A DNA stretch of 33,767 nucleotides, taken from NCBI GenBank assembly GCA_004376465.1, contig SOJU01000188.1:1-33767 (forward strand). Direction: 5' to 3'. Below the pieces are notes generated by a model, which saw only the letters and a list, made by a program, of their open reading frames with translations, was not told the origin of the DNA and searched no databases. Below are positions 15,328 to 22,036 of the stretch, one piece after another (position 1 is the first letter of the stretch; each line of letters starts with the position of its first letter). Both the position numbers and the translations under genes were made by a program. The stretch comes from Anaerolineales bacterium (lineage in GTDB: Bacteria > Chloroflexota > Anaerolineae > Anaerolineales > E44-bin32).

Positions 15328-15896
15328 TTCGTCGTCTCTTATTCGAACTGCGCTACCTTCGTGAAAAAACGCCATGGGATACGGGGATCTCCCCGCCCGA
15401 ACTCTTGAAGTATCTGGCGGAGAGCTCACCCGGTCACGCGCTGGACCTCGGCTGCGGTACAGGCACGAATGCCATAACCATAACTAAACATGGTTGGCAG
15501 GTCGTCGGGGTGGATCTCTCGGCGCTGGCGATTCGAACCGCCCGTCGCAACGCTCTTCAAGCCGGACTTGAAATTGATTTCAGGCAGGAAGACGTGACGC
15601 GACTCGCCTCTATCAAGGGGCCATTCGATTTCGCCCTCGACATCGGCTGCTTCCACTCTCTAAGCGGCGCGGGGCAGCAAAATTATTTCCAAAATCTCAC
15701 ACGCGTCATCAAACCTGGCGGGACCTACTTGATCTACACCTGGCTCGCCGGTGAGGGTGCTTCGCCGTCCATAGGATTAACCGAAAGCGACATTCCAACC
15801 CTGTTCGAGCCCGGTTTTGAAATTCGCTCCTTCATACGAGGTACCGAAGGACACCGTACTTCAGCCTGGTATCAGATGACACGAAAACCAGAATGA
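15324..15896 (+). CDS. Class I SAM-dependent methyltransferase
   Basis: 190 residues. Motif I is ALDLGCGTGTNA (39-50), the SAM-acid strand is VVGVDLSALAI, the post-I segment is DFRQEDVTRL, motif IV-like is FDFALDIGCFHSL and the last block is VIKPGGTYLIYTW. The N-terminal TPWDTGISPPEL segment resembles the N-terminus of TehB/thiopurine-type methyltransferases that act on thiols, selenium or tellurium compounds; this is a similarity by eye, not an assignment. It overlaps the selenoprotein-like gene (ATGA at 15324-15327) and the downstream metalloenzyme gene (ATGA at 15893-15896), so the three are translationally coupled. A link to the selenium- or thiol-containing neighbour is inference. Confidence 0.85.
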   Translation: MIRRLLFELRYLREKTPWDTGISPPELLKYLAESSPGHALDLGCGTGTNAITITKHGWQVVGVDLSALAIRTARRNALQAGLEIDFRQEDVTRLASIKGPFDFALDIGCFHSLSGAGQQNYFQNLTRVIKPGGTYLIYTWLAGEGASPSIGLTESDIPTLFEPGFEIRSFIRGTEGHRTSAWYQMTRKPE

Positions 15897-16816
15897 GCCG
15901 CATCCTTCTCCTCTTTATGGACGGCATAGGGCTTGGTGCAGATGACCCCGCCTGTAATCCGTTCGCCGCTTGCGAGATGCCTGCACTCGAGGCCCTTCTC
16001 GGCAGTCGAAAGTTCGTATTCGAAACAGCGCCCTTTAAGGGCGATGAGGCGACGCTGCTTTCAGTTGACCCCACACTTGGCCTAGCCGGCACACCCCAAT
16101 CAGCCTCTGGACAGGCCGCTTTACTTACGGGCCGCAATGTTCCGCAAGAGATTGGCGAGCATTATGGACCAAAGCCAAACCCACCCATCCAACAAATCCT
16201 GCGCGAGGGCAATATCTTCTCCACCGTTACGCAGCTCGGCGGGAAAACTGCACTGCTTAACGCCTACCCTCCCCAATACTTCGAGGCCATCGAGCGGGGG
16301 CACCGTCTATATTCTGCCATCCCCCTCGCTGTGACGGCCGCCGGATTGCCGCTGATGACCGCCGAGGATATTCAAGCCGGTCGTGCACTCTCTGTCGATT
16401 TCACCGGTGAAGGTTGGGCCGCCAGGCCTGAATTTCCACCGGTCCCGATCTATTCACCTTTGGAAGCGGGCAAGAAACTCGCACATTTAGCAGCCCAGTA
16501 CGACCTCACCTGGTTCGATTTCTGGCCAAGCGATTACGCCGGACACCGTCAGGATATGAATTCCGCGATCGATCTCCTGGAGACATTTGACATCGTCCTC
16601 TCCGGGTTGCTGCAAGAACGGGGTGGAGACCAGGACCTGGTCGTCCTGACTTCTGACCATGGCAATATGGAGGACCTCAGTCAGCGCGGGCATACGCGTA
16701 ACCCGGTGCCCGCACTTCTGATCGGCTCCGAAGAGCTTCGCGACCATTTTGCGGAAGGACTCGAAAACCTCACCCACTTCGTTCCAGCTATTCGTAGAAC
16801 GCTCTTCTCCTCATAG
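15893..16816 (+). CDS. Alkaline-phosphatase-superfamily metalloenzyme (phosphoglycerate/phosphopentomutase-like)
   Basis: 307 residues. The N-terminal LLLFMDGIGLG places the first metal-binding Asp at D10. A segment GTPQSASGQAALLTGRNVP (67-85) carries the nucleophile candidate Ser70/Ser72 in the position occupied by Ser in cofactor-independent phosphoglycerate mutase. The C-terminal TSDHGNMEDLSQRGHTRNPVP provides the Asp/His/His metal ligands of the superfamily. The small cap domain between them is shorter than in true iPGM (about 510 residues), so this is not GpmI; it matches the short 'metalloenzyme' group with unknown substrate. It is the last gene of the selenoprotein-like operon. No typical terminator follows; an inverted repeat lies at 16886-16911. 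Confidence 0.8.
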   Translation: MSRILLLFMDGIGLGADDPACNPFAACEMPALEALLGSRKFVFETAPFKGDEATLLSVDPTLGLAGTPQSASGQAALLTGRNVPQEIGEHYGPKPNPPIQQILREGNIFSTVTQLGGKTALLNAYPPQYFEAIERGHRLYSAIPLAVTAAGLPLMTAEDIQAGRALSVDFTGEGWAARPEFPPVPIYSPLEAGKKLAHLAAQYDLTWFDFWPSDYAGHRQDMNSAIDLLETFDIVLSGLLQERGGDQDLVVLTSDHGNMEDLSQRGHTRNPVPALLIGSEELRDHFAEGLENLTHFVPAIRRTLFSS

Positions 16817-16885
16817 CTCCGGACCTCAACCCCTCAATCTGGGCACAGCCGCGCCGCCGTAAACCTTTATATACGCTGACCTAAG

Positions 16886-16911
16886 GATTCGCCGGTACCC
16901 AATCGCGAATC
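16886..16911. repeat. Inverted repeat overlapping the -35 region of the AMMECR1 gene
   Basis: GATTCGC (16886-16892) and GCGAATC (16905-16911) are perfect 7-bp arms with a 12-nt spacer. The centre coincides with the -35 position of the extended -10 promoter at 16917-16925. It may be a regulator-binding site or a hairpin ending the upstream operon. Confidence 0.45.
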
Positions 16912-16916
16912 ATCCT

Positions 16917-16925
16917 TGCTATACT
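16917..16925 (+). promoter_or_regulatory. Extended -10 promoter of the AMMECR1 gene
   Basis: TG (16917-16918), C, then TATACT (16920-16925). No -35 match. Predicted start near 16932, about 33 nt before GTG 16965. Confidence 0.6.
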
Positions 16926-16964
16926 TAGAGCATTGTTCCTAAGACTTGTCCTGAGGAGATGCGT

Positions 16965-17552
16965 GTGGATGCACCATTGAGTGAACGAGAGCAGCAAATC
17001 CTTCTCGATCTTGCTCACCAATCCATCGTGGCCGCGGTTGCTCAAGATCGCTCACCTCGCGTCGAACTCGACTCGCTGCCGAACCGTTTACGACAACCCG
17101 GGGCATCCTTCGTTACGCTAACCAGCAGCGGCTTGCTGCGCGGTTGCATCGGCACTCTCAAGCACGAATTCCCACTTGCCCAGGATGTCGTTCTGCGGGC
17201 GGCCTCCGCTGCGACCGATGACCCCCGCTTCCCCCCACTCCAAATTGGCGAGATCGAGGATACGGAGATCGAAATCTCGGTATTAACAACTCCTCAGCCT
17301 CTGGACTACAACGCGCCAGATGAAATTCCCAACCTACTCGTCCCTGGACGGGACGGCGTCACAATCGTCCATGGCCTTAAAAAAGCGACTTTCCTGCCCC
17401 AGGTTTGGGAGAAAGTAGATGGTCCCGAACATTTTCTAACAATGCTCTGCCAAAAAGCGCAACTTCCAGCCGAGGCCTGGAAGCGTGGTGAGTTGGAGAT
17501 TTCAACCTATCGAGTGGAGAGTTTCCACCGGACCCGGGCCAAGCCATTATAA
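16965..17552 (+). CDS. AMMECR1-domain protein (AmmeMemoRadiSam system protein A)
   Basis: 195 residues. The conserved AMMECR1 core LRGCIGTL (58-65, C61) is followed by ASAATDDPRFPPL and the C-terminal GRDGVTIVHGLKKATFLPQVWE block. In bacteria this family often sits with MEMO1-like and radical SAM partners; neither is in this window. Biochemical role is unresolved. Start: GAGGAG (16953-16958) touches ATG 16959 with no spacing, whereas GTG 16965 lies 6 nt from it, so translation probably begins at GTG; the ATG would add only two residues (Met-Arg). The next gene, a GNAT acetyltransferase, begins 12 nt after the stop, so they form an operon. Confidence 0.9.
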   Translation: MDAPLSEREQQILLDLAHQSIVAAVAQDRSPRVELDSLPNRLRQPGASFVTLTSSGLLRGCIGTLKHEFPLAQDVVLRAASAATDDPRFPPLQIGEIEDTEIEISVLTTPQPLDYNAPDEIPNLLVPGRDGVTIVHGLKKATFLPQVWEKVDGPEHFLTMLCQKAQLPAEAWKRGELEISTYRVESFHRTRAKPL

Positions 17553-17564
17553 GGATGAACCACC

Positions 17565-18116
17565 ATGCCTGAATTCCCGACCCTGCAGACCGAGCGGCTC
17601 ATCCTCCGTGCTTTTCAGATGGATGACGCCCCCGCTGTAGACAAGTATGTATCGGAAAAAGCAATCGCTGCTACCACATTGAACATCCCACACCCTTACA
17701 CCCAGGAGATGGCCGAGGAGTGGATCGGGACACACAAAGAGGCCTTTGAAAACGGCCTAGCTGTTCGCTTTGCGATCACGTTAGGAGATAGCGGGAAACT
17801 ACTCGGCGCGATCGGACTCGAGATCACGGCAGCGCATGAGCGGGCCGAGATTGGCTACTGGATTGGAAAACCCCATTGGGGCAAAGGATACTGCACCGAA
17901 GCCGCCATAGCCGTGCTAAAACACGGGTTCGATTCAATTGGGCTTGAACGGATATTCGCCACGCATTTTCGCAGGAATCCCGCTTCCGGTCGGGTCATGC
18001 AGAAAGCGGGCATGAAACACGAAGGCCGATTAAGACACCATATTAAGAAATGGGGGGGATTCGAGGATCTCGAAATGTATTCAATCCTGAGATCCAATAC
18101 GGAGCGTAACCGCTAA
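17565..18116 (+). CDS. GNAT-family N-acetyltransferase (RimJ/RimL-like)
   Basis: 183 residues of Acetyltransf_3 type. The N-terminus TLQTERLILRAF is the typical opening of RimJ/RimL relatives. Motif A is IGYWIGKPHWGKGYCTEAAIAVLKHGF (pyrophosphate loop HWGKGYCTEA), followed by ATHFRRNPASGRVMQKAGMKHEGRLR, the usual second half of the acetyl-CoA site. The acceptor may be a ribosomal protein N-terminus, an aminoglycoside or a small amine; this cannot be told. AAGGATG about 8 nt before ATG 17565 serves as ribosome-binding site. It is 12 nt after AMMECR1 and followed by a short ATTGTC/GACAAT hairpin (18124-18142) that may end the transcript. Confidence 0.9.
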   Translation: MPEFPTLQTERLILRAFQMDDAPAVDKYVSEKAIAATTLNIPHPYTQEMAEEWIGTHKEAFENGLAVRFAITLGDSGKLLGAIGLEITAAHERAEIGYWIGKPHWGKGYCTEAAIAVLKHGFDSIGLERIFATHFRRNPASGRVMQKAGMKHEGRLRHHIKKWGGFEDLEMYSILRSNTERNR

Positions 18117-18182
18117 GCGGAATATTGTCTCGAGTGGACAATTTCACCTGCTTGCTCCCAATTCTTCAGAGGACCTATAAAG

Positions 18183-18211
18183 TTGATTTGTTCTTCATCT
18201 ACTGGTGTAAT
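18183..18211 (+). promoter_or_regulatory. Promoter of the flavodoxin gene
   Basis: -35 TTGATT (18183-18188), 17-nt spacer ending in TGG, then TGTAAT (18206-18211). It has both a -35 box and a TGN extension. Predicted start near 18218. Confidence 0.6.
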
Positions 18212-18252
18212 TAGCTGTCGGGTTTGATTGATGAATAAGGAGGCATCCATTC

Positions 18253-18741
18253 ATGAAAGCGCTTGTCATTTACGACTCGCAGTTCGGAAATACTAAGAAA
18301 ATCGCCCAGACGATCGCCGAGGGATATAGCTCGGAAGGAGAAGTTGAAGCTCGCCACATTGGAGATGTTCAACCGGACGAGCTTCGTGGACTGAGTGTGC
18401 TAATCCTCGGATCACCGACCCAACGATTTCGTCCCACTGAGGGGACGAATGATTTCATCAAGGCAATTGAACGTGATGTTCTAAGTAACACCAAGGTAGC
18501 GGCTTTCGATACTCGCCTCACGGAGGAAGAAATTGAGAAGACAGGCATTCTGGCATTTTTCGTTCGGATATTTGACTATGCGGCCAAACCTATCGGTGAT
18601 CGCCTGGTGAAGAAAGGTGGGGAATTGATCCTTCCGCCGGAAGGATTTTATGTGGGCGGCATAGAAGGCCCTTTGCTGGAAGGTGAGCTCGATCGGGCAA
18701 GATCCTGGGGTGAAGAGATATTACATGCGGCGCAGGGCTAG
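18253..18741 (+). CDS. Flavodoxin-domain protein
   Basis: 162 residues with a flavodoxin fold. The FMN phosphate loop is DSQFGNTKKIA (8-18), matching the S/T-x-T/F-G-N-T pattern; the second loop is LGSPTQRFRPTEGTNDFI and the third is AAFDTRLTEEEI. Flavodoxins shuttle single electrons between redox enzymes in the cytosol. The form with a LPPEGFYVGGIEGPLLEGELDRARSWGEEI tail is common in flavodoxin-like proteins of anaerobes and archaea. A strong TAAGGAGG ribosome-binding site (18236-18243) lies 9 nt before ATG 18253. It is a single-gene unit with its own promoter and a following hairpin. The redox partner is unknown; the selenoprotein-like gene 3 kb away is on another transcript. Confidence 0.88.
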   Translation: MKALVIYDSQFGNTKKIAQTIAEGYSSEGEVEARHIGDVQPDELRGLSVLILGSPTQRFRPTEGTNDFIKAIERDVLSNTKVAAFDTRLTEEEIEKTGILAFFVRIFDYAAKPIGDRLVKKGGELILPPEGFYVGGIEGPLLEGELDRARSWGEEILHAAQG

Positions 18742-18753
18742 TGTACCCCTAAG

Positions 18754-18770
18754 GCGGGAACTTCTCCCGC
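18754..18770 (+). terminator. Possible terminator after the flavodoxin gene
   Basis: GCGGGA (18754-18759), a 5-nt loop, TCCCGC (18765-18770), extendable by one G.U pair. No U-run follows. It lies 12 nt after the stop. Confidence 0.45.
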
Positions 18771-18872
18771 TAATGAAAATGGAGGCCCTTTATAGGAGAC
18801 ATTCACATTAACTCAATATTCTCCCAACCACGGCTCGTACGGACAATCTCCAGAGCTGCCACACACACTTCG

Positions 18873-21368
18873 TTAACCCCCGGCATCCTCCGCTGAGTCT
18901 GGCTCCTCCATCGCCGGATCATCCTCCGGGCCAAGAACCTGTTCAACGATTTGAGCTTCGGCATCTTGAAGGACCGTTTCTTGACCATCAGGGAACGTCA
19001 CCCGCGTCTCGCTTTGCTCACACTGCACGACCAGCCCCCGCCAACGCAGCGTCACAGGCCATGGATAAGGGTTGCCCGGTTTGATCCAGACTTTGCTGGG
19101 AGAAATTAATCGGACGCCCAAAGTCTGCAGGAATAGGCTAAGCGGTGCCACACCTTCGATATGACCACGCCCTCCAACACCTCCCCTTTGATCCGGGTTA
19201 TAACGTGCACGAAAGGCCTTATCTTCTTTTAAAGTGCCGACCACGTTCCCCATCAACCGCGTTACAAGGTCAGCAGCCTCCTCACGGAATCCATAATTCA
19301 CCAGACCCTCTCCAAGCAGCAGATTCCAGAACATCCACACTGCGCCTGCGCCTTCTTGGTTGTCCGGCGCGTAGGACGGGTCCTTGGCAGAGCAGACCGG
19401 AATTCCATACGGGCGCCAGAACTGGTCGGGGACGGTCAGCGTTTTTGAGATGAGTTTATCGGCGCGCTCCGGCTCCGGGATCCCCGCCCAGAGAGGGAGA
19501 AGCAGGGATTGATCCATACGCGTCGTATCCGGCAACCAGATCTCGGAGTTAATCTCTTTGCCCAAACCCAATACTTCGATCCGCTCGATTGTGGTGTTGA
19601 GTTTTTCGCTCGTGAACACGCCTGTATTCAAGAACCATTGAAACCTACGGTGAGTAATCCGTTCGACGCGGGAGCGCCCGCGCCGTCCACGACTATGGAT
19701 GAGTATCTTGAGCTTGCGGGCATCCTTTTCCGAACCATGGATACGGACTAGGACACGCACCGGTGGGTCGAAGGAGCCCTTCACTTCAAATGAGTATTCT
19801 CCACGACCTTTACCCAAACGTTTTCCCGTGAAGGATGTGTCCAGGTCCCGATCCCGCTGCCGATAGATACTTCGCTGCGCCGACCAGGTCGACTCAACCG
19901 CATCTTTGAGAATCGCCAACCGCGGTTCAATCCCTTTAATCGCACGTTTACGCCCGATTTCGCGAGCGATATAGTTCAAAGACTGGATCTCACGATATAG
20001 GTAGGAGGCCAGATCGACCGTCTCAACTATCGATATGTCCAGCCCCTGACTCCAGCGATGCCAAGGTGCAAACGCGGGCCAGTCGTCGAACCCGGAATGA
20101 GCTGCGTGGTCCCACTCCGGCCATCCATCCTGATCCCGGTCATGGCGCGGGTCGAACCACGCTTCCACGAAGCGCCGTAGCGGTGTGAATATCTGCCGCA
20201 GCCAGTCGGTATCCTCGGTGTGCTGATATACCATCCAGGCTAACGTCGCCAGGAGCGGGATGCTGTGAAGCCCGCTGCTCTTGCGGCTTAGATTGGGAAG
20301 CCACTCTATCTCACCTTCAGCATCTTGCGTTTTTAAATAGTTATCAATAAGTCCTTTAGAAAGTGACGGTGCAGCAGGAAGAATTTGCGAGATTGCCAGG
20401 AACGCATCCGCTGCTGTATACCCGGACCCTTGCGGGCTGAAGCCCTCTCCGTCCTCACTCGGAGAGAAACCATCGTCCACCCCTCTTCGCTTGACTAAGA
20501 TAGACCCAGGCTGGAATTTCACCGGTCCGACGAAGTTCCCTAATATCTCTTTTTGAGTCAGCCAGAAAGCGCTATCCCAATCGGGATCTCCTGTTTCGAT
20601 CTCCACGAACCCGCTGTTCTCCATCTCCACCCTGGCGCGCTCCTTGTCCCAATTAGATTGGACCCGTTTTCGCGCCTCGATGAAGGATTGATTCATTGTA
20701 CTCTCGGCTGCCTGCGCCCAAACCCAGGCGCCAACTTCTCCCGGCAAGAGACGCCCATGAACGCCCAGAGTTGGGTAGGGTGCCGGTTCAACACGGGCGC
20801 CGCCGGATAGAAAAATTACAGGGTGGAGCCCGGCAGTTCGACCGGACAACACGCTGACCCTTTGAAAGGTGCTCTCACCGAGAGCCTGGGGATCCTCTCC
20901 GGGTTGAAGCAGGCCATATAATCGAAGGTGAATATCTTGGGGTTCGGTTCTGCGGTTCGAGATCGTGAATCTGCCCATAACCACATGTGATGCGGGGACC
21001 CAATATTCAGCAATGACGCCCACGTGGCTGAAGGGACTGAAGTCGAGCCTTACATAGTCAGGCAGAATTGACCGTACCACCGGCGTGGTGTGGAAACGCT
21101 CCGGGTCCGAGATGAAGCGGTTCCCCAGCCCAAAACCAGGGAAAATTCGCATCGCTCGAGCTCGTAACCCATATGTCGTATTCAGGGAAAGAGAGGGGGG
21201 TTCCTCAGATTCAACCTTTAATTCCCAGATATGATCATCGGCGATATCGATGTCTGAGAAGCGGGAGTCACAGGCCAAACGCAGAGCCATCGGCCCATCC
21301 AGTGGAAGCGACCATAGTTTCATACGGTGATTGTATGAAGCTAATGGGAATCCGTCAAAGACTTTCAT
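18873..21368 (-). CDS. MGH1/GH63-like glycoside hydrolase with an inserted domain
   Basis: 831 residues. An N-terminal beta-sandwich (about 1-250: FSHVGVIAEYWVPASHVV, then GRFTISNRRTEPQDIHLRLYG) precedes an (alpha/alpha)6-type barrel from about 260 to 720. Barrel motifs include QGSGYTAADAFLAISQIL, then DQDGWPEWDHAAHSGFDDW (412-430) and WRPYGIPV, then EGAGAVWMFWNLLLGEGLVNYGF (651-694), which resemble mannosylglycerate-hydrolase/GH63 enzymes. Residues about 510-615 are a basic beta-rich insertion (GEYSFEVKGSFDPPVRVLVRIHG, then LKILIHSRGRRGRSRVERITHRRFQW) that interrupts the barrel. The C-terminal tail is acidic. The substrate is unknown; compatible solutes and alpha-glucans are candidates. There is no signal peptide, so it is probably cytoplasmic. 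The start at 21368 has GAGG only 2 nt upstream; M16 at 21323 is an alternative. Confidence 0.75.
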   Translation of the reverse strand: MKVFDGFPLASYNHRMKLWSLPLDGPMALRLACDSRFSDIDIADDHIWELKVESEEPPSLSLNTTYGLRARAMRIFPGFGLGNRFISDPERFHTTPVVRSILPDYVRLDFSPFSHVGVIAEYWVPASHVVMGRFTISNRRTEPQDIHLRLYGLLQPGEDPQALGESTFQRVSVLSGRTAGLHPVIFLSGGARVEPAPYPTLGVHGRLLPGEVGAWVWAQAAESTMNQSFIEARKRVQSNWDKERARVEMENSGFVEIETGDPDWDSAFWLTQKEILGNFVGPVKFQPGSILVKRRGVDDGFSPSEDGEGFSPQGSGYTAADAFLAISQILPAAPSLSKGLIDNYLKTQDAEGEIEWLPNLSRKSSGLHSIPLLATLAWMVYQHTEDTDWLRQIFTPLRRFVEAWFDPRHDRDQDGWPEWDHAAHSGFDDWPAFAPWHRWSQGLDISIVETVDLASYLYREIQSLNYIAREIGRKRAIKGIEPRLAILKDAVESTWSAQRSIYRQRDRDLDTSFTGKRLGKGRGEYSFEVKGSFDPPVRVLVRIHGSEKDARKLKILIHSRGRRGRSRVERITHRRFQWFLNTGVFTSEKLNTTIERIEVLGLGKEINSEIWLPDTTRMDQSLLLPLWAGIPEPERADKLISKTLTVPDQFWRPYGIPVCSAKDPSYAPDNQEGAGAVWMFWNLLLGEGLVNYGFREEAADLVTRLMGNVVGTLKEDKAFRARYNPDQRGGVGGRGHIEGVAPLSLFLQTLGVRLISPSKVWIKPGNPYPWPVTLRWRGLVVQCEQSETRVTFPDGQETVLQDAEAQIVEQVLGPEDDPAMEEPDSAEDAGG

Positions 21369-21430
21369 GCCCTCGCAGAATTACCATCCAGCCAGACACC
21401 CGCTTGACGTGCTCATTAATGTGTGTGTCA

Positions 21431-21439
21431 TGCTAGAAT
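21431..21439 (+). promoter_or_regulatory. Extended -10 promoter of the MaoC gene
   Basis: TG (21431-21432), C, then TAGAAT (21434-21439, 5/6 match). A TTGACG at 21404-21409 is 24 nt away, too far to act as a normal -35. Predicted start near 21446, about 23 nt before ATG 21469. Confidence 0.55.
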
Positions 21440-21468
21440 TAGGTGACTCCCTTTTGAAGAGGTGCTTG

Positions 21469-21942
21469 ATGGCTTTGGAACACGTAAATAAAGGTATATA
21501 TTTCGAGGAGTTTGTCGTTGGAAAGCAAGTCGTGAGCCCCGCCCGAACGATTACGGAAGCGGACATTGTTAGCTTCGCTGGGATATCCGGCGATTACACC
21601 TCAATTCACACCGATGCCGAATCCGTAAAAGATGGTCCCTTCGGTCAGCGTGTCGCCCACGGGCTCCTGATTGTCTCCATCGCCTCTGGTCTTGCTGCGC
21701 GAACGGGCATCATTGAGGGTACAGTGCTCGCCTTTCGTGAAATTAAATCCTGGAAATTCAGCCTGCCAGTCTTCATCGGGGACACCGTTCACGTCATCAT
21801 GGAGGTGAAGGAAAAGAAAGCGCTGCCCCGGCTGGGCGGTGGCTCGGTAAACCTCTCGCTTGACATACGCAACCAGGATGATAAAACCGTTATGAAGGGT
21901 ATCTGGCATGTCCTCATTCAAAGCAAGCCAGAAGGATCGTAG
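21469..21942 (+). CDS. MaoC-like (R)-hydratase / dehydratase domain protein
   Basis: 157 residues with a single hotdog fold of MaoC type. The catalytic segment ITEADIVSFAGISGDYTSIHTD carries D42 and H47, the Asp/His pair of (R)-specific enoyl hydratases, followed by FGQRVAHGLLIVSIASGL. It would hydrate trans-2-enoyl-CoA or act on related thioesters. Start: AAGAGG (21457-21462) lies 6 nt before ATG 21469; the frame is open from 21331 but that region overlaps the divergent GH gene's 5' end. It is divergent from the GH-like gene and followed 95 nt later by the PBP gene with its own promoter. No neighbouring acyl-CoA genes, so the pathway is not evident. Confidence 0.88.
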   Translation: MALEHVNKGIYFEEFVVGKQVVSPARTITEADIVSFAGISGDYTSIHTDAESVKDGPFGQRVAHGLLIVSIASGLAARTGIIEGTVLAFREIKSWKFSLPVFIGDTVHVIMEVKEKKALPRLGGGSVNLSLDIRNQDDKTVMKGIWHVLIQSKPEGS

Positions 21943-22019
21943 TCAAATAATTTGGGGACCAGGGATTACACGCAGAATTTGTCTGGCTGGCCGGGTGGCC
22001 ATTCCCGCCACCTGGCGCA

Positions 22020-22028
22020 TGCTATAAT
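22020..22028 (+). promoter_or_regulatory. Extended -10 promoter of the PBP gene; implies leaderless mRNA
   Basis: TG (22020-22021), C, then a perfect TATAAT (22023-22028). The hexamer ends 8 nt before ATG 22037, so transcription should begin at or within a base or two of the ATG. No ribosome-binding site is present before the ATG. Confidence 0.65.
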
Positions 22029-22036
22029 CACGAGCC

